64,000 bases of DNA from RPQJ01 sp963793005. GTDB taxonomy: Bacteria; Pseudomonadota; Gammaproteobacteria; Steroidobacterales; Steroidobacteraceae. The translations under genes and the position numbers were made by a program. The notes under the pieces were generated by a model. It was not told where the DNA came from and did not search any database. It was given only the letters and a program-made list of their open reading frames with translations. The stretch lies in NCBI GenBank assembly GCA_963793005.1, contig CAWBYP010000002.1, positions 2,356,001 to 2,420,000 on the forward strand, written 5' to 3'. Below are positions 1 to 8,799 of the stretch, piece after piece (position 1 is the first letter of the stretch; each line of letters opens with the position of its first letter).

Positions 1-2076
1 GAGGTACGCGGCGAGCACGTCCTGCCAGATGTCGGCGGGCGTGCCGTCGGTCGGGCCATGCTTCTCATAGAACTTCACCTCGCCCGGAAGCGCATCCATC
101 GTCTTGCGGATGAAGGCTGGATCTGCGGCGAGGTAGGCGGATGCGGGCGTGATGGGCAGCAGGTTGATCCCGAGGATCTGGCGCGGCTCCTGGGTCCACC
201 ATGTGTTGTAGGCATACTTGCCGCCGAACACCATCGCGGCAAAGGGCTTGCCGAACTCCGGCGCGAGCACCTGTTGGTCGAGGTCGAACCAGTAGTGCTG
301 GATCGACGCGATCTCGCTGGTCAGCAGGTAAATGCCCAGGTCCCTGAGCCTGTCGTTGCGCGTCGCCTCGCCCCACAGGATGAGACCTGCCCAGGCGTTG
401 ACCGCTTCCGACGACGACTCCTGGTTGTTGCCCGCATCGAAGTCGCCGTCTCCCGAAGCCCAGGAGTGGCCCTCGTAGGGGTCGAAGTTCCTGAGGAAAG
501 GGAAGTCCGCGCGACCGCGCTCGTCGGTCGCGACGTCCGCGACGATCTTGTTGACCATGCCACCCCACTTCGCGTCCGACGCCCAGTCCGGATTCCTGAG
601 TGCGACCTGGGCCGAGGCCATGATCCAGTAGCCGTAGTGGAAGTGGTGGTCGTTCATGTTGGCGACGCTGCTGTACTCCTGGGGCAGCCCGATGAAGGTC
701 CCGAGGCTCGCGTCGTGCACGAAGTAGTTGGCGTGCCTGCCGTCGAACCACGACTCCAGGTGGCCCTCGAGTTTTTCGAGCAGGGCTTCGCTCGTCTTCA
801 ACTGTCCCTGGGCCTCGGCCACGCACATCAATTGCGCAACGGCGCCGAGCGCCTTGCCGATCCAGTACGTGCCGCGATGCGGCGTCGTGAACAGCTGGCC
901 GGATTTCGCATAGTCGCCGACCAGCAGGCTGTCGACTCTTGCCTTGCCCTCGGCGTCCTGCAGTCCGCCCCACATCGGAATGGCGCCGCGATAGGCGTGG
1001 CTGAGCGCGAAGCTGTTTCCCTGGATGAGCCGTATCGGGCCGCGCACCGACTCGTACTGGTACTGCGACGCAGGCTTCGGCGCCACGCTTGACCACTGGT
1101 GCGGGTACAGGCCCATCAATGTCGCCTTGTTGCTCCCTTCCTTGGCCACGGTGTCGACGCGGAAAGTAGTGCGCACGGCGCTGGCTTTCTGGTCGTACGC
1201 CCACTCGACCCGCGTGTCGGTCGGGAAGGCGTAGGCGGCGGCCAGGAAGTCACGAATCGTGGCCTCGCGGTTGTCCGGCAGTCCCGCGACCGAGAAGTAG
1301 CGGGCCGTCGCGGGCAGGTGCAGCACCAGCTCCGTTGGCTTGGCCCAGTCCCAGGTGGCGCCGGTCGGCGCGAATATCGCGTAGGAGTGGCCGTCGACGG
1401 TAAACGCGGCCACCCGGCCATCACCGGACGGGTTCTTCGGGTCGGACAGGACCTGGGGCGCGGAGGCCAGGCGGAAGCGCACGTCGCCCTTGCTGCACTC
1501 GTAGTAGCTGAACGGGCTGCCGTGCAGCACGGTCACCTTCAGCGAGTCGCCTTCGGCGGACGCCATGCTGACCTGCGCGAGCCAGTCCGAGTACCCCGAA
1601 AGCCGTGCATCCACGGGTTTGAACGCCAGCGTCGAGACCACGACGGCCGGCACGTGCGGGTAGCGGACCTCTACCTTCCTGCCCTTGTCCTCGACCGCGA
1701 CCTGCTTGGTCGGCAGGCCCAGTTCGAATCCTTCCTCCGTTGCCCGGTAGGTCATCGGATGCGCGTGGATCGGCTGCGACCAGCGCTGGAACATCACCGA
1801 GGAGTACCACTGGTTGGTCGGCGCAGCCTTGCCGAGCGCGTCGCCGCTGCGGTACTCCGCGGCCGGCGTCGTCGGGTCCGCGCCGAGACCGAAGATGCCG
1901 CTCCTGGGCTTCGTGTAGTAGGTGCCGAGCCCGACCGCGACGGCACCGTCGGGCTCCATCGAGGCGGCGGCGGGGCCGGCGGTCAACAGCAGCGCAAGGC
2001 ATGCGCAGGCAACCGTGGCGACGGAGGGGCGCCGCATTGCGCGCGGCGCTGCAGGGATCGAGTCGAGTTCGCGCAT
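1..2076 (-). CDS. GH81 endo-beta-1,3-glucanase, exported (3' end outside window)
   Basis: Predicted endo-1,3-beta-glucanase of glycoside hydrolase family 81, which cuts inside laminarin-type chains. The frame is open from ATG 2076 to the left edge (692 codons), so the C-terminus is missing. A signal peptide is visible (residues about 14-40, hydrophobic core then PAAAS). Family marks are PTNQWYSS near residue 75 and GDGDFDAGNNQESSSEA near residues 541-558, with E553 and E557 in the conserved catalytic stretch. The start is supported by GAGGA about 8 nt upstream. It is the last gene of a unit with the porin (11 nt gap) and the GH17 lipoprotein, placing it in the periplasm or outside the cell as a first-step depolymerase. 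Family assignment is from visible motifs; substrate is inferred from family and neighbours. Confidence 0.9.
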   Translation of the reverse strand, partial: MRELDSIPAAPRAMRRPSVATVACACLALLLTAGPAAASMEPDGAVAVGLGTYYTKPRSGIFGLGADPTTPAAEYRSGDALGKAAPTNQWYSSVMFQRWSQPIHAHPMTYRATEEGFELGLPTKQVAVEDKGRKVEVRYPHVPAVVVSTLAFKPVDARLSGYSDWLAQVSMASAEGDSLKVTVLHGSPFSYYECSKGDVRFRLASAPQVLSDPKNPSGDGRVAAFTVDGHSYAIFAPTGATWDWAKPTELVLHLPATARYFSVAGLPDNREATIRDFLAAAYAFPTDTRVEWAYDQKASAVRTTFRVDTVAKEGSNKATLMGLYPHQWSSVAPKPASQYQYESVRGPIRLIQGNSFALSHAYRGAIPMWGGLQDAEGKARVDSLLVGDYAKSGQLFTTPHRGTYWIGKALGAVAQLMCVAEAQGQLKTSEALLEKLEGHLESWFDGRHANYFVHDASLGTFIGLPQEYSSVANMNDHHFHYGYWIMASAQVALRNPDWASDAKWGGMVNKIVADVATDERGRADFPFLRNFDPYEGHSWASGDGDFDAGNNQESSSEAVNAWAGLILWGEATRNDRLRDLGIYLLTSEIASIQHYWFDLDQQVLAPEFGKPFAAMVFGGKYAYNTWWTQEPRQILGINLLPITPASAYLAADPAFIRKTMDALPGEVKFYEKHGPTDGTPADIWQDVLAAYL

Positions 2077-2087
2077 GGGCTGCATCC

Positions 2088-3437
2088 TCAGAATCTCAGG
2101 TTCATGCCGAGAACCAGGTCATTCGATGATCTGCTGACGCGCGGGTCGACGTCCCCGAACGCAGTGTTGCTCGGCATGCCCAGTGGCGCCGGGCCCTTTC
2201 GCCCGAACATCACCCGGCCAAGCCCGCTGTAGACCTCGACGATCACGCCCTTGAACATCGGAATTTCAGGCACCGTCCGGTAGACGCCGAGGTTCAGGAA
2301 TGTCGCCGTATTGCTCTGGCCCCACTCGGTCGGCGTGCGCGTGTAGGCCTTGTTCATGTGGACACCGCCGAGCGTGAAGGTCCACAGCTTCCAGTTATAG
2401 GCCGCGCCGAGGAACACGTCGTACTCGGTGGCGTCGTGCATCTTGAAGTCGCTGGCGTAGTTGAAGCCCGGCTGGTCCCAGAAGCAGTCGCTCGCGATCG
2501 GCGACACCGGGCCGAAGTCGCACTGCTGCTGCTGGCCAGACCACCAGTCCTGCTTGATGCCGTAGGTGAAGCTCCAGGTCTGGTTCATCCAGTACTTGCC
2601 CTGGAGAACCAGCACGTGCTGGGACGGCTTCTCGTAGCCAGGCGACGTTGACGGACCGTTCGTGTCGCCCTGCGCCCCGTAGAACGCGCCCTTCATGAAG
2701 GAACTCTGCCGGCCGCCGCTGCTGTCCTGGTAGATCAGTTCGACGAGGTTCTTCTCGTTGGAATACTGGATGAATATCTCGTAGAGCTTCGGCGAGGGTG
2801 GCGGAACGACGGTGGACGACGAGTTCAGCGGCTTGCGCTTGTCTGCCTGGCCGGCGGTAGCCTCGAAACGGATCGTGCCGCGGCCGATCGCGAAGCCGGG
2901 GGTGGCAATCCTTATGGCTTCGGGTATCAGGCCATAGCCGGCGCCGGACTCAGCCCAGGGGCTGGACAGTCCGAGCGGATACGCGAAATCGTCCAGGCGC
3001 GTCCAGGCGCGGGAGGTCATCTTGCCGACGATGATCGAACCGATCTGCGGGTGCGAAATTCCGCCATAGAGGTCGATCACGTAGTTGTCGAAGATGTCGG
3101 GACCGCTGTTGCGCACGCGGCTGCCGACCATGCCCTCGACGCGGATGGCGTTATCGAACTCATGCGTCAGGCCGACGTTCAACTGTGCCAGGCCCAGGTT
3201 GCTCGTGTGGAAACCCGAATCGCCCGGCTGGTTCAGCATCGGCGTCGGTGGGTTCAGCACGCCTCGCGGGTCATATGCGGCCTTGTTCACCAGCCCGTCG
3301 GAGCAGTTGTCGCAAAACCTGTACTCGTCTTTCGCGAATCCAGTTATCTCCAGGGGGCCGAACTCCAAGGCCAGTGCCGGAGCGGCCAGCAGTACCGTGG
3401 CGGCTGCCAGGGATCGACTGAAGGCGTTGATGTTCAC
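2088..3437 (-). CDS. Outer-membrane porin-like beta-barrel of the glucan operon
   Basis: Predicted outer-membrane channel, probably for oligosaccharides released by the adjacent GH17 and GH81 enzymes. About 449 residues with a signal peptide ending near ALALEF, alternating hydrophobic/polar strands rich in aromatic and glycine residues, and a C-terminal phenylalanine (NLRF), which is typical of barrel proteins recognised by the BAM machinery. I choose GTG 3437 because GGGAG sits about 7 nt upstream; a TTG at 3455 in the same frame would overlap that site. There is no TonB-dependent receptor or SusC/SusD pair in the locus, so this porin is the best candidate entry route. The exact porin family was not recognised. 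Confidence 0.75.
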   Translation of the reverse strand: MNINAFSRSLAAATVLLAAPALALEFGPLEITGFAKDEYRFCDNCSDGLVNKAAYDPRGVLNPPTPMLNQPGDSGFHTSNLGLAQLNVGLTHEFDNAIRVEGMVGSRVRNSGPDIFDNYVIDLYGGISHPQIGSIIVGKMTSRAWTRLDDFAYPLGLSSPWAESGAGYGLIPEAIRIATPGFAIGRGTIRFEATAGQADKRKPLNSSSTVVPPPSPKLYEIFIQYSNEKNLVELIYQDSSGGRQSSFMKGAFYGAQGDTNGPSTSPGYEKPSQHVLVLQGKYWMNQTWSFTYGIKQDWWSGQQQQCDFGPVSPIASDCFWDQPGFNYASDFKMHDATEYDVFLGAAYNWKLWTFTLGGVHMNKAYTRTPTEWGQSNTATFLNLGVYRTVPEIPMFKGVIVEVYSGLGRVMFGRKGPAPLGMPSNTAFGDVDPRVSRSSNDLVLGMNLRF

Positions 3438-3514
3438 AGTGTTCTCCCGCAGCAACTATCTTGGGCAGTCGTTCGTTCTTGGTGCACAGGGACCGGCAAC
3501 GGCAGGTTCACCGG

Positions 3515-5248
3515 TCAGGGGCCGGTGTAATAGCCCGCTCCCTCGTACACCGGGTCATTGCAAGGGCTGCCTGCCGGCGTGCCGCACAGGGCGTAACGTG
3601 GCGCCCGCTCCCTGGTCCACAGGCCCCATCCATCGTCGATGCCCTTCCAGGCCTCGTCGGTGGCCTCGAAGAAGAACACCGTCACCGGCCCGCCCGGCGA
3701 CCCACGCCATGAGTTCATCAGGTCGTAGTACCACTTCTCGTTCACCGGCAGCGCCGCGTAGGTTTCGATGTCTGAATTCGGATTGGTCTGCACAGCCTTC
3801 CATCCGGTCTCGCCGACCGTGATCGGCAGCGACGCGCCGGTGGTCACCGCCTGGCCTGCCGCGTTGGTGTAACGGTAGTTGGCGACCAGCGTGTACGTGT
3901 TCTTCGCGTAGCCGAGTGCCGCATTCATCATCGCGGCGGCCCTGGCCTGGCCGGCAGGGACGCCGGTCTGCCTCCAGTCCCATGGGCAGTTGGGGTTGTC
4001 GGAATTGCAGGCGTTCAGGAACGGATAGGTGTGGATCGCGGCAAAGTCGATCAGCGGCAGGATCGTGTCGGGCCTCACGGAGGCACGATCGCCACCGGCC
4101 GTCGTCAGGCCCGCGTAGAAGGTCCAGTCGTCCTCGGTCGTGACCGGCTGCGCCACGCTGTTGCGGACGCGGTTGATGTAGCTCGCGAGGCACGGGGTGG
4201 GCATGTACAGCGAAAAGAACGAGGTTTCATTTCCGACCGCGACGGTCACGACGTTCGTGTAGGTGTTGGCAAGTGCGATGGCCCGGGCGATCTGCTGGTC
4301 GTTGAAGCCGGCGGGATCCTGGCAGGATGCAGCTGCAGGAACCGGTATGCCGGCGAGGGCGATGCCCTGCTGGAATTTCATTTCCGGGAAGTTCGCCGCC
4401 GCGAGCCTGAGAATCTTGTCGGACACGTCATCTGCCCCGAACAGCCGCAGCAGGTTGAAGCCCGCGGTCCGCAGCAGGCTGAGGTCCTGCAGGACGTCGG
4501 CGTCGCTCGGGACCTCGCCGGCGGCGGGCCCACCGGCCCGGAACGCGCTGTAGTTGACGGACTGGCCGGTCGCATAGATGGCGGGCAACGGTCGGAGCGT
4601 GAATACCGCGCACACGACGGCGACGTCCGTCACGTTTGCATTCGCCGTTCCGGAACCATTCGTCACACTGCAGACCTGGCCCACGGGCTGCGTGCGGACG
4701 GAGACTGCATAGGCGGAACCGTACGGTACCGCCGAGGTGAAAGCGAACGAACCGTCCGATGCGGTGGCGAGGGGGTTGCCGCCATTGTTCTGCAGCACCA
4801 CGGTGCCGGTGAGGCCCGAGATCGTGCCGCCGATGGTCACGTCGGACCTGCAGGAGACAGCGACGGACTTGACGTTCGAGGTCGCAGTGCCAGTGCCGCC
4901 AGTGACTTCGCAAAATTGACCGGGAGGTTGAGTCTGGACGGTGACTGCATAGCTCGAGCCGTGCGCGATCTGGAGTTTGAACGTGAATGGGCCGTTCGCT
5001 GCAAGGCTGAGCGTGTCGGTGCCAGTGGTGGTCTTGCCGTTCTTGCCGGTCTGCCTGATGGTGTTCAGCAGGGTGACTGTGCCGGTCAGTCCCGATGCGT
5101 CGCCGCCCACGGTGACGTACTCGGAGTGACTGTTGTAGTTCTGGCTGTCGCCGCAGGCCGCGAGCATCAGGCAGGCGCCGAGAGCGGCGATGCTGGTCAA
5201 GGAGCGGAGTGGCGAAGCAACGATCACCTGTATCGGACCCATCAGCAT
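3515..5248 (-). CDS. GH17 beta-1,3-glucanase/transglycosylase lipoprotein
   Basis: Surface or periplasmic lipoprotein with a GH17 catalytic domain acting on beta-1,3-glucan. The lipobox LAAC places the lipidated cysteine at residue 32. Residues about 46-133 and 136-213 are two tandem beta-sandwich repeats, each with GLTGTV near its start and a closing cysteine. The GH17 barrel follows (about 220-577): VAVGNE gives the acid/base E341, and VGETGW gives the nucleophile E480. AGGGGG lies just upstream of ATG 5248; ATG 5242 is an alternative start. It is the first gene of the minus-strand unit with the porin and GH81, under the promoter and operator at 5333-5376. GH17 members include both hydrolases and transferases, so the exact reaction is not certain. 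Confidence 0.88.
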   Translation of the reverse strand: MLMGPIQVIVASPLRSLTSIAALGACLMLAACGDSQNYNSHSEYVTVGGDASGLTGTVTLLNTIRQTGKNGKTTTGTDTLSLAANGPFTFKLQIAHGSSYAVTVQTQPPGQFCEVTGGTGTATSNVKSVAVSCRSDVTIGGTISGLTGTVVLQNNGGNPLATASDGSFAFTSAVPYGSAYAVSVRTQPVGQVCSVTNGSGTANANVTDVAVVCAVFTLRPLPAIYATGQSVNYSAFRAGGPAAGEVPSDADVLQDLSLLRTAGFNLLRLFGADDVSDKILRLAAANFPEMKFQQGIALAGIPVPAAASCQDPAGFNDQQIARAIALANTYTNVVTVAVGNETSFFSLYMPTPCLASYINRVRNSVAQPVTTEDDWTFYAGLTTAGGDRASVRPDTILPLIDFAAIHTYPFLNACNSDNPNCPWDWRQTGVPAGQARAAAMMNAALGYAKNTYTLVANYRYTNAAGQAVTTGASLPITVGETGWKAVQTNPNSDIETYAALPVNEKWYYDLMNSWRGSPGGPVTVFFFEATDEAWKGIDDGWGLWTRERAPRYALCGTPAGSPCNDPVYEGAGYYTGP

Positions 5249-5332
5249 GCCCCCTCATCGCCACCGGCAGGCCCGACTCCTGCAAATCGCAGGTGTCGCG
5301 CGTCGCGCTTCTGCGGCGACCATGAATATTTT

Positions 5333-5344
5333 GAAAGCGCTTGC
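5333..5344. promoter_or_regulatory. LacI-family operator upstream of GH17 lipoprotein
   Basis: GAAAGCGCTTGC, a near-palindrome matching the GAAAGCGCTTTC sites at 7685 and 18697 at 11 of 12 positions. It lies directly downstream of the minus-strand -10, between the GH17 lipoprotein and the divergent lacI-type gene. This is the expected place for repression of the GH17-porin-GH81 unit, and the regulator might also control itself from here. That binding is by the regulator at 5518 is inferred. Confidence 0.75.
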
Positions 5345-5346
5345 AG

Positions 5347-5376
5347 AAACTAACGAACTGCCGCCATCCTTGTCAA
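5347..5376 (-). promoter_or_regulatory. Promoter of the GH17-porin-GH81 unit
   Basis: On the minus strand TTGACA (5371-5376), an 18 nt spacer and TAGTTT (5347-5352), followed at once by the operator at 5333-5344. The same -35 / spacer / -10 / operator order occurs at two other promoters of the locus. Confidence 0.65.
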
Positions 5377-5517
5377 TGCGGTTGGTGAGGTGACGCTATA
5401 AAATCCTCGTGCAGCGCAGTTATTGCTGCGGCGCCGCACAATGAGCGCATCGCAACGAGTGCGCAGGGAGCACACCCAGCGCTGCTGGGCGGGGAAACAA
5501 AAAGGGAGGCGCGAAGC

Positions 5518-6567
5518 ATGCGTCGATCGGAACTGCAGAGTCGTGTTGCCGCGGCTTCCAACGGCTCGGCCGTGACGCTCGAGATGGTGGCCAAGGAGGC
5601 CGGCGTTTCTCCGAGCACTGTCTCGCGCATCCTGAACGGTACGGCAAAGGTACGCGAAGCGAAGGTACGCGCCGTCGAAGCCGCGATCGCCAAGCTGCGG
5701 TTCATGCCGAACCCCGTGGCGCGATCGCTCGCGGGCGGGAAGTCGATGAGCGTCGGGGTCGTGATCCAGGCCATCGACAGCCCGTTCTACGGCGAGGCGC
5801 TGGCGGCGATCGAACAGGGCTTGTCGCGTGCCCGCTATTCGGCGCTGTTCGCGAGCGGGCACTTGAGCGAGGGCGACGAGCGCAGGGCAATCGACCAGCT
5901 GGTGTACCGGCGTGTCGGAGGCATCATCCTGATGAACAGTTGCCTGTCGGCCCGGGAACTGATCCATGTGTCGCAGAGCATTCCGCTGGTCGTGACCGGG
6001 CGGCGCGTCGCCGGTGGCCGCATTTACTCGCTCGACGTGGACAGCACGCCGGGTGCGCGCCTTGCAACCGAGTACCTGCTCGGGCAGGGGCATCGGCGGA
6101 TCGCATTCATCTCGGGGCCTTCCGGCCACCTGGACTCGCTGCAGCGATATGCGGGCTACAGGGCGGCGCTGGCCGCCGCCGGGGTCCCCGAGGTAAAGAA
6201 GCTGGTCGTGGCCGGTAACTACACGGATGCAGCTGGCTACGCAGCGATGAACCGGCTGCTCGATTCGGGGGCAAAGTTCACCGCCGTATTTGCCGCGAAC
6301 GACCAGACCGCCTACGGCGCGATGCTCGCATTGCACCGCAGGGGCCTGGATGTGCCGCAGGACGTCTCCATCGTCGGTTTCGACGACCTGCTGATGTCGT
6401 CGTTCACGATCCCGCCGCTCACGACCGTCCACCGTTCCATCAAGCAGATCGGCGGAGGCGCGGCCGAGGCATTGATTGACCTGATCGAGGGGCGCAAGCC
6501 TGCCGCGAAGGTGCCAGCCGCCACGCTCGCGATTCGCGAGTCGACGCGCCCGCTGCTGCGGGGCTGA
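5518..6567 (+). CDS. LacI-family transcriptional regulator
   Basis: Sugar-responsive repressor of the LacI/GalR family, 349 residues (usual length). The N-terminal helix-turn-helix spans about residues 19-65 (VTLEMVAKEAGVSPSTVSR, then the hinge motif NPVARSLAGG), followed by a periplasmic-binding-protein-like sensor domain with VGFDD near the C-terminus. GGGAGG about 9 nt before ATG 5518 supports the start. It is divergent from the GH17-porin-GH81 unit and convergent with the hydrolase at 6577. Three GAAAGCGCTT-type operators in the window fit this family, so it is the probable local regulator of glucan use; its effector is unknown. Confidence 0.92.
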   Translation: MRRSELQSRVAAASNGSAVTLEMVAKEAGVSPSTVSRILNGTAKVREAKVRAVEAAIAKLRFMPNPVARSLAGGKSMSVGVVIQAIDSPFYGEALAAIEQGLSRARYSALFASGHLSEGDERRAIDQLVYRRVGGIILMNSCLSARELIHVSQSIPLVVTGRRVAGGRIYSLDVDSTPGARLATEYLLGQGHRRIAFISGPSGHLDSLQRYAGYRAALAAAGVPEVKKLVVAGNYTDAAGYAAMNRLLDSGAKFTAVFAANDQTAYGAMLALHRRGLDVPQDVSIVGFDDLLMSSFTIPPLTTVHRSIKQIGGGAAEALIDLIEGRKPAAKVPAATLAIRESTRPLLRG

Positions 6568-6576
6568 GTCCGGTCG

Positions 6577-7509
6577 TCAACGCGTCGCGTTCGCGAGATC
6601 CAGTTGGCTCAAGAAGCGCTCGAATGCAGGGTGCCAGGCCGAGGCATTCCGGTTGAAGATGTAGTGGCCGTTGTTCTTGTCCGCGGGCAGGTCGATGAAC
6701 TTCCCGCGCCCGCCGGCGTGGGTGAAGGCTGCAAACCACTGCCTCGGGTAGGCAGGCCCCCACACCCGGTCATTGGCGCTGTACATCCACAGTGTTGGCA
6801 GCCGGTTGGTGCCGCCGTAGCTGGCGAAAGTCTCCCGCATCTGGTCGGGTCGGCAGGGCTCGTCCGTCCGTTTCCTGGCATCGCCTCCGTCGCCGCCGGA
6901 AATGTTGACGGCGGCGACGACGCCGCGGATGTCACTGGAGGCAATTGCAATCGCAACCAGGCCGCCGAAGGACTCGCCGACCACGATCCCGCGGTCCGGA
7001 TTGACATAGGGAAGCCTCGCCGCATACGCGAGGACCTGGCGCGTCTGGCTGGCCGCGATCTCCGCCCCGTCGGCAAAACGCTTGGAGGCACAGGTCCCGG
7101 TGTATTCGACGTCGGGGCCGCCCGAGACGCCGTAGCCGACGCGCGTCGGCACCAGGACCACGAAGCCCATCGAGGCGAAATAACGCGAATTGGCCGGATA
7201 GGTCTTCAGGCCCATCGCCGTTCGTTCCGCCTGGCTAGCCCCGCGGCCGTGCAGCAGCACGAGGAACGGCCGCCGCTCCGACGCCGACTCACGGATGATC
7301 GTCATGGCGATGTCCTGGCGCAGGTCCGGCCCACCGGGCACCTTCAGCGTCACTTCAACCTTGATCGTCTGCTCGATGATCTCCGCTGCGGGCAACAGCG
7401 TGGGGGCGAGCAGCGCGGTGAGCAACAGGGCGAGCGCCGCGTACGGTGCTGCATTGCAACCGTGACGGCGACATGCGGCGCGCGCCGGTTCGCGACTGTT
7501 GCGGCGCAT
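6577..7509 (-). CDS. Exported alpha/beta hydrolase, dienelactone-hydrolase-like
   Basis: Alpha/beta-hydrolase-fold esterase or related enzyme, predicted to be exported. The nucleophile elbow is GESFGG (S180 from the chosen start), HGRG lies after the first long strand (oxyanion region), SANDR is the likely acid loop and NNGHY holds the likely catalytic histidine. The hydrophobic segment at about 21-41 looks like a signal peptide. The start is uncertain: ATG 7509 puts the signal peptide nearest the N-terminus, but ATG 7542, 7596 and 7653 are in frame and none has a clear ribosome site. It is tail-to-tail with the LacI gene (9 nt apart). A role in removing acyl decorations from the glucan is only a guess. 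Confidence 0.75.
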   Translation of the reverse strand: MRRNSREPARAACRRHGCNAAPYAALALLLTALLAPTLLPAAEIIEQTIKVEVTLKVPGGPDLRQDIAMTIIRESASERRPFLVLLHGRGASQAERTAMGLKTYPANSRYFASMGFVVLVPTRVGYGVSGGPDVEYTGTCASKRFADGAEIAASQTRQVLAYAARLPYVNPDRGIVVGESFGGLVAIAIASSDIRGVVAAVNISGGDGGDARKRTDEPCRPDQMRETFASYGGTNRLPTLWMYSANDRVWGPAYPRQWFAAFTHAGGRGKFIDLPADKNNGHYIFNRNASAWHPAFERFLSQLDLANATR

Positions 7510-7646
7510 GTCGTGGGACGGGGCCTCGCGTTCCGGGTCCATGCGGAGCACGGTAGCAGCCGGGCCGAGGTCCGCACCATCCCGCGACTTCGCCATTGCA
7601 CGACCCCGGACTGTCGCAATGCAGCAATAATCAGGCATCCGGTTGA

Positions 7647-7677
7647 TTGACACGAGCGGGAAGCCTTGTGCTAGATT
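7647..7677 (+). promoter_or_regulatory. Promoter of the lipoprotein / GH1 unit
   Basis: TTGATTGACA contains the -35 TTGACA (7647-7652); TAGATT (7672-7677) follows after 19 nt. The block TTGATTGACAC and the block TAGATTTGG are nearly identical to those before the gene at 18790, pointing to common control. Confidence 0.7.
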
Positions 7678-7684
7678 TGGTTTT

Positions 7685-7696
7685 GAAAGCGCTTTC
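7685..7696. promoter_or_regulatory. LacI-family operator, perfect 12-bp palindrome
   Basis: GAAAGCGCTTTC is a perfect palindrome placed 7 nt after the -10, where a bound repressor would block RNA polymerase. It is identical to the site at 18697-18708. Confidence 0.8.
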
Positions 7697-7802
7697 TAAA
7701 TTGAGCTCCGTCGAGATGTCCGCGCAGGTGTTGCTGTAGCCTGCGCGATGCGCAATGCGACGAGTTACCCGGGGGGCCGCAATGTCGCGGAAGGAGAATG
7801 AA

Positions 7803-8666
7803 ATGACGACGTGGAACAACGTGTCGAGGAAATGGTGCGCAGCTCGGACGACTGCGGTATTCGGCGCGGCCATGGCGCTGGCGGCTTGCGGCGGTGGCGG
7901 GGTGACGACTCCGAAGGACGATGGCGGTGGCGGACCGAGCGTGGATGCAACGCCGTATACGCTCTTCGCCTCCAACTACGTGGCGTACGCTACGCAGACC
8001 AACGGTGCGTTCCTGCACTCCGTGCAGGGCGGCGACGTCTACGCGAACTTCGGTGGCAACATCAACTACGGCTGCTTCTCGTTCAACCAGGGCTCGATGA
8101 ATGCCACGCAGTTCTACGCGATCCAGGCCCAGGCGAATTCCAACGGCGGTCCGCCCGACGGGAACAACTGCCAGCCCAACTCCAACATTCCTCCGACCAC
8201 GGCTGCTGATTTCGCGTTGGTCTCGATCAAGGCGCCGGGTACGAACTCCCCGACCGCAACCAGCACAGCCCCACTGGACATCAGCCAGTCGACGGCGATG
8301 CTCGTCCAGATGGGCAACATCTTTACGCAGAGCGATGTGCCGGCTGCGGTCGGCGGCAATGCCACCACCTACACCGTAAGCTTGAACAACGACACGTCGT
8401 TCAACCAGGACGGCTCGGCCCAGACTGCGTTTTGTTCCGCCGACCAGGAACTCGCAGTCATCGGCCGCAGTGCGGAGGCGCCACTCGGCGTGTTGAACTA
8501 CGTGATCCCCTTCGACTCGTTCACCTGTACTGTCGGCACGATGGACACGATGAAGTCCACGGGGGTGACCTCGGTCACCGTCGGGTTCTCGGGTGACAAG
8601 AACCCGGACCTCCAGGTCAACGAGCTGGACGTGATCGCAGTCGGTTACGTCGGCTTCACGAAGTAA
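7803..8666 (+). CDS. Exported lipoprotein of the glucan locus, function unknown
   Basis: A 287-residue lipoprotein: signal sequence with lipobox LAAC (C29), then a glycine-rich tether. The rest is a single beta-rich domain with several cysteines and no catalytic motif I can recognise. AAGGAG 5 nt before ATG 7803 decides the start over in-frame ATGs at 7755 and 7782. It is the first gene after a regulated promoter. Its C-terminal half resembles, in pattern, the last domain of the large lipoprotein at 18790 (a VDVSGY/LDISQS strand followed by cysteine-flanked strands). A glycan-binding role at the cell surface is inferred from context. Confidence 0.75.
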   Translation: MTTWNNVSRKWCAARTTAVFGAAMALAACGGGGVTTPKDDGGGGPSVDATPYTLFASNYVAYATQTNGAFLHSVQGGDVYANFGGNINYGCFSFNQGSMNATQFYAIQAQANSNGGPPDGNNCQPNSNIPPTTAADFALVSIKAPGTNSPTATSTAPLDISQSTAMLVQMGNIFTQSDVPAAVGGNATTYTVSLNNDTSFNQDGSAQTAFCSADQELAVIGRSAEAPLGVLNYVIPFDSFTCTVGTMDTMKSTGVTSVTVGFSGDKNPDLQVNELDVIAVGYVGFTK

Positions 8667-8678
8667 TAGACGTGACAG

Positions 8679-8709
8679 CCTGGCTGCAGCGCAAGTTGCT
8701 GCAGCCAGG
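8679..8709 (+). terminator. Hairpin after the lipoprotein gene
   Basis: Perfect 12-bp inverted repeat CCTGGCTGCAGC / GCTGCAGCCAGG with a 7-nt loop, 13 nt after the stop codon. No T-tract follows, so it may lower read-through into GH1 or stabilise the upstream message rather than fully terminate. Confidence 0.5.
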
Positions 8710-8799
8710 TGCCACGCTCATCATGCTCGCGCCATTGCACTCCGTGGTTGTGTTCACCTCGCGGCGCGTTACCGCAGGCCTGGCGATGTGGGTGGACAA

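Noticed and set aside
58..1092. Long plus-strand open frame opposite the GH81 gene
   Set aside because: The minus strand of the same interval encodes clear GH81 motifs; the plus-strand product shows no family pattern and is a by-product of high GC content.
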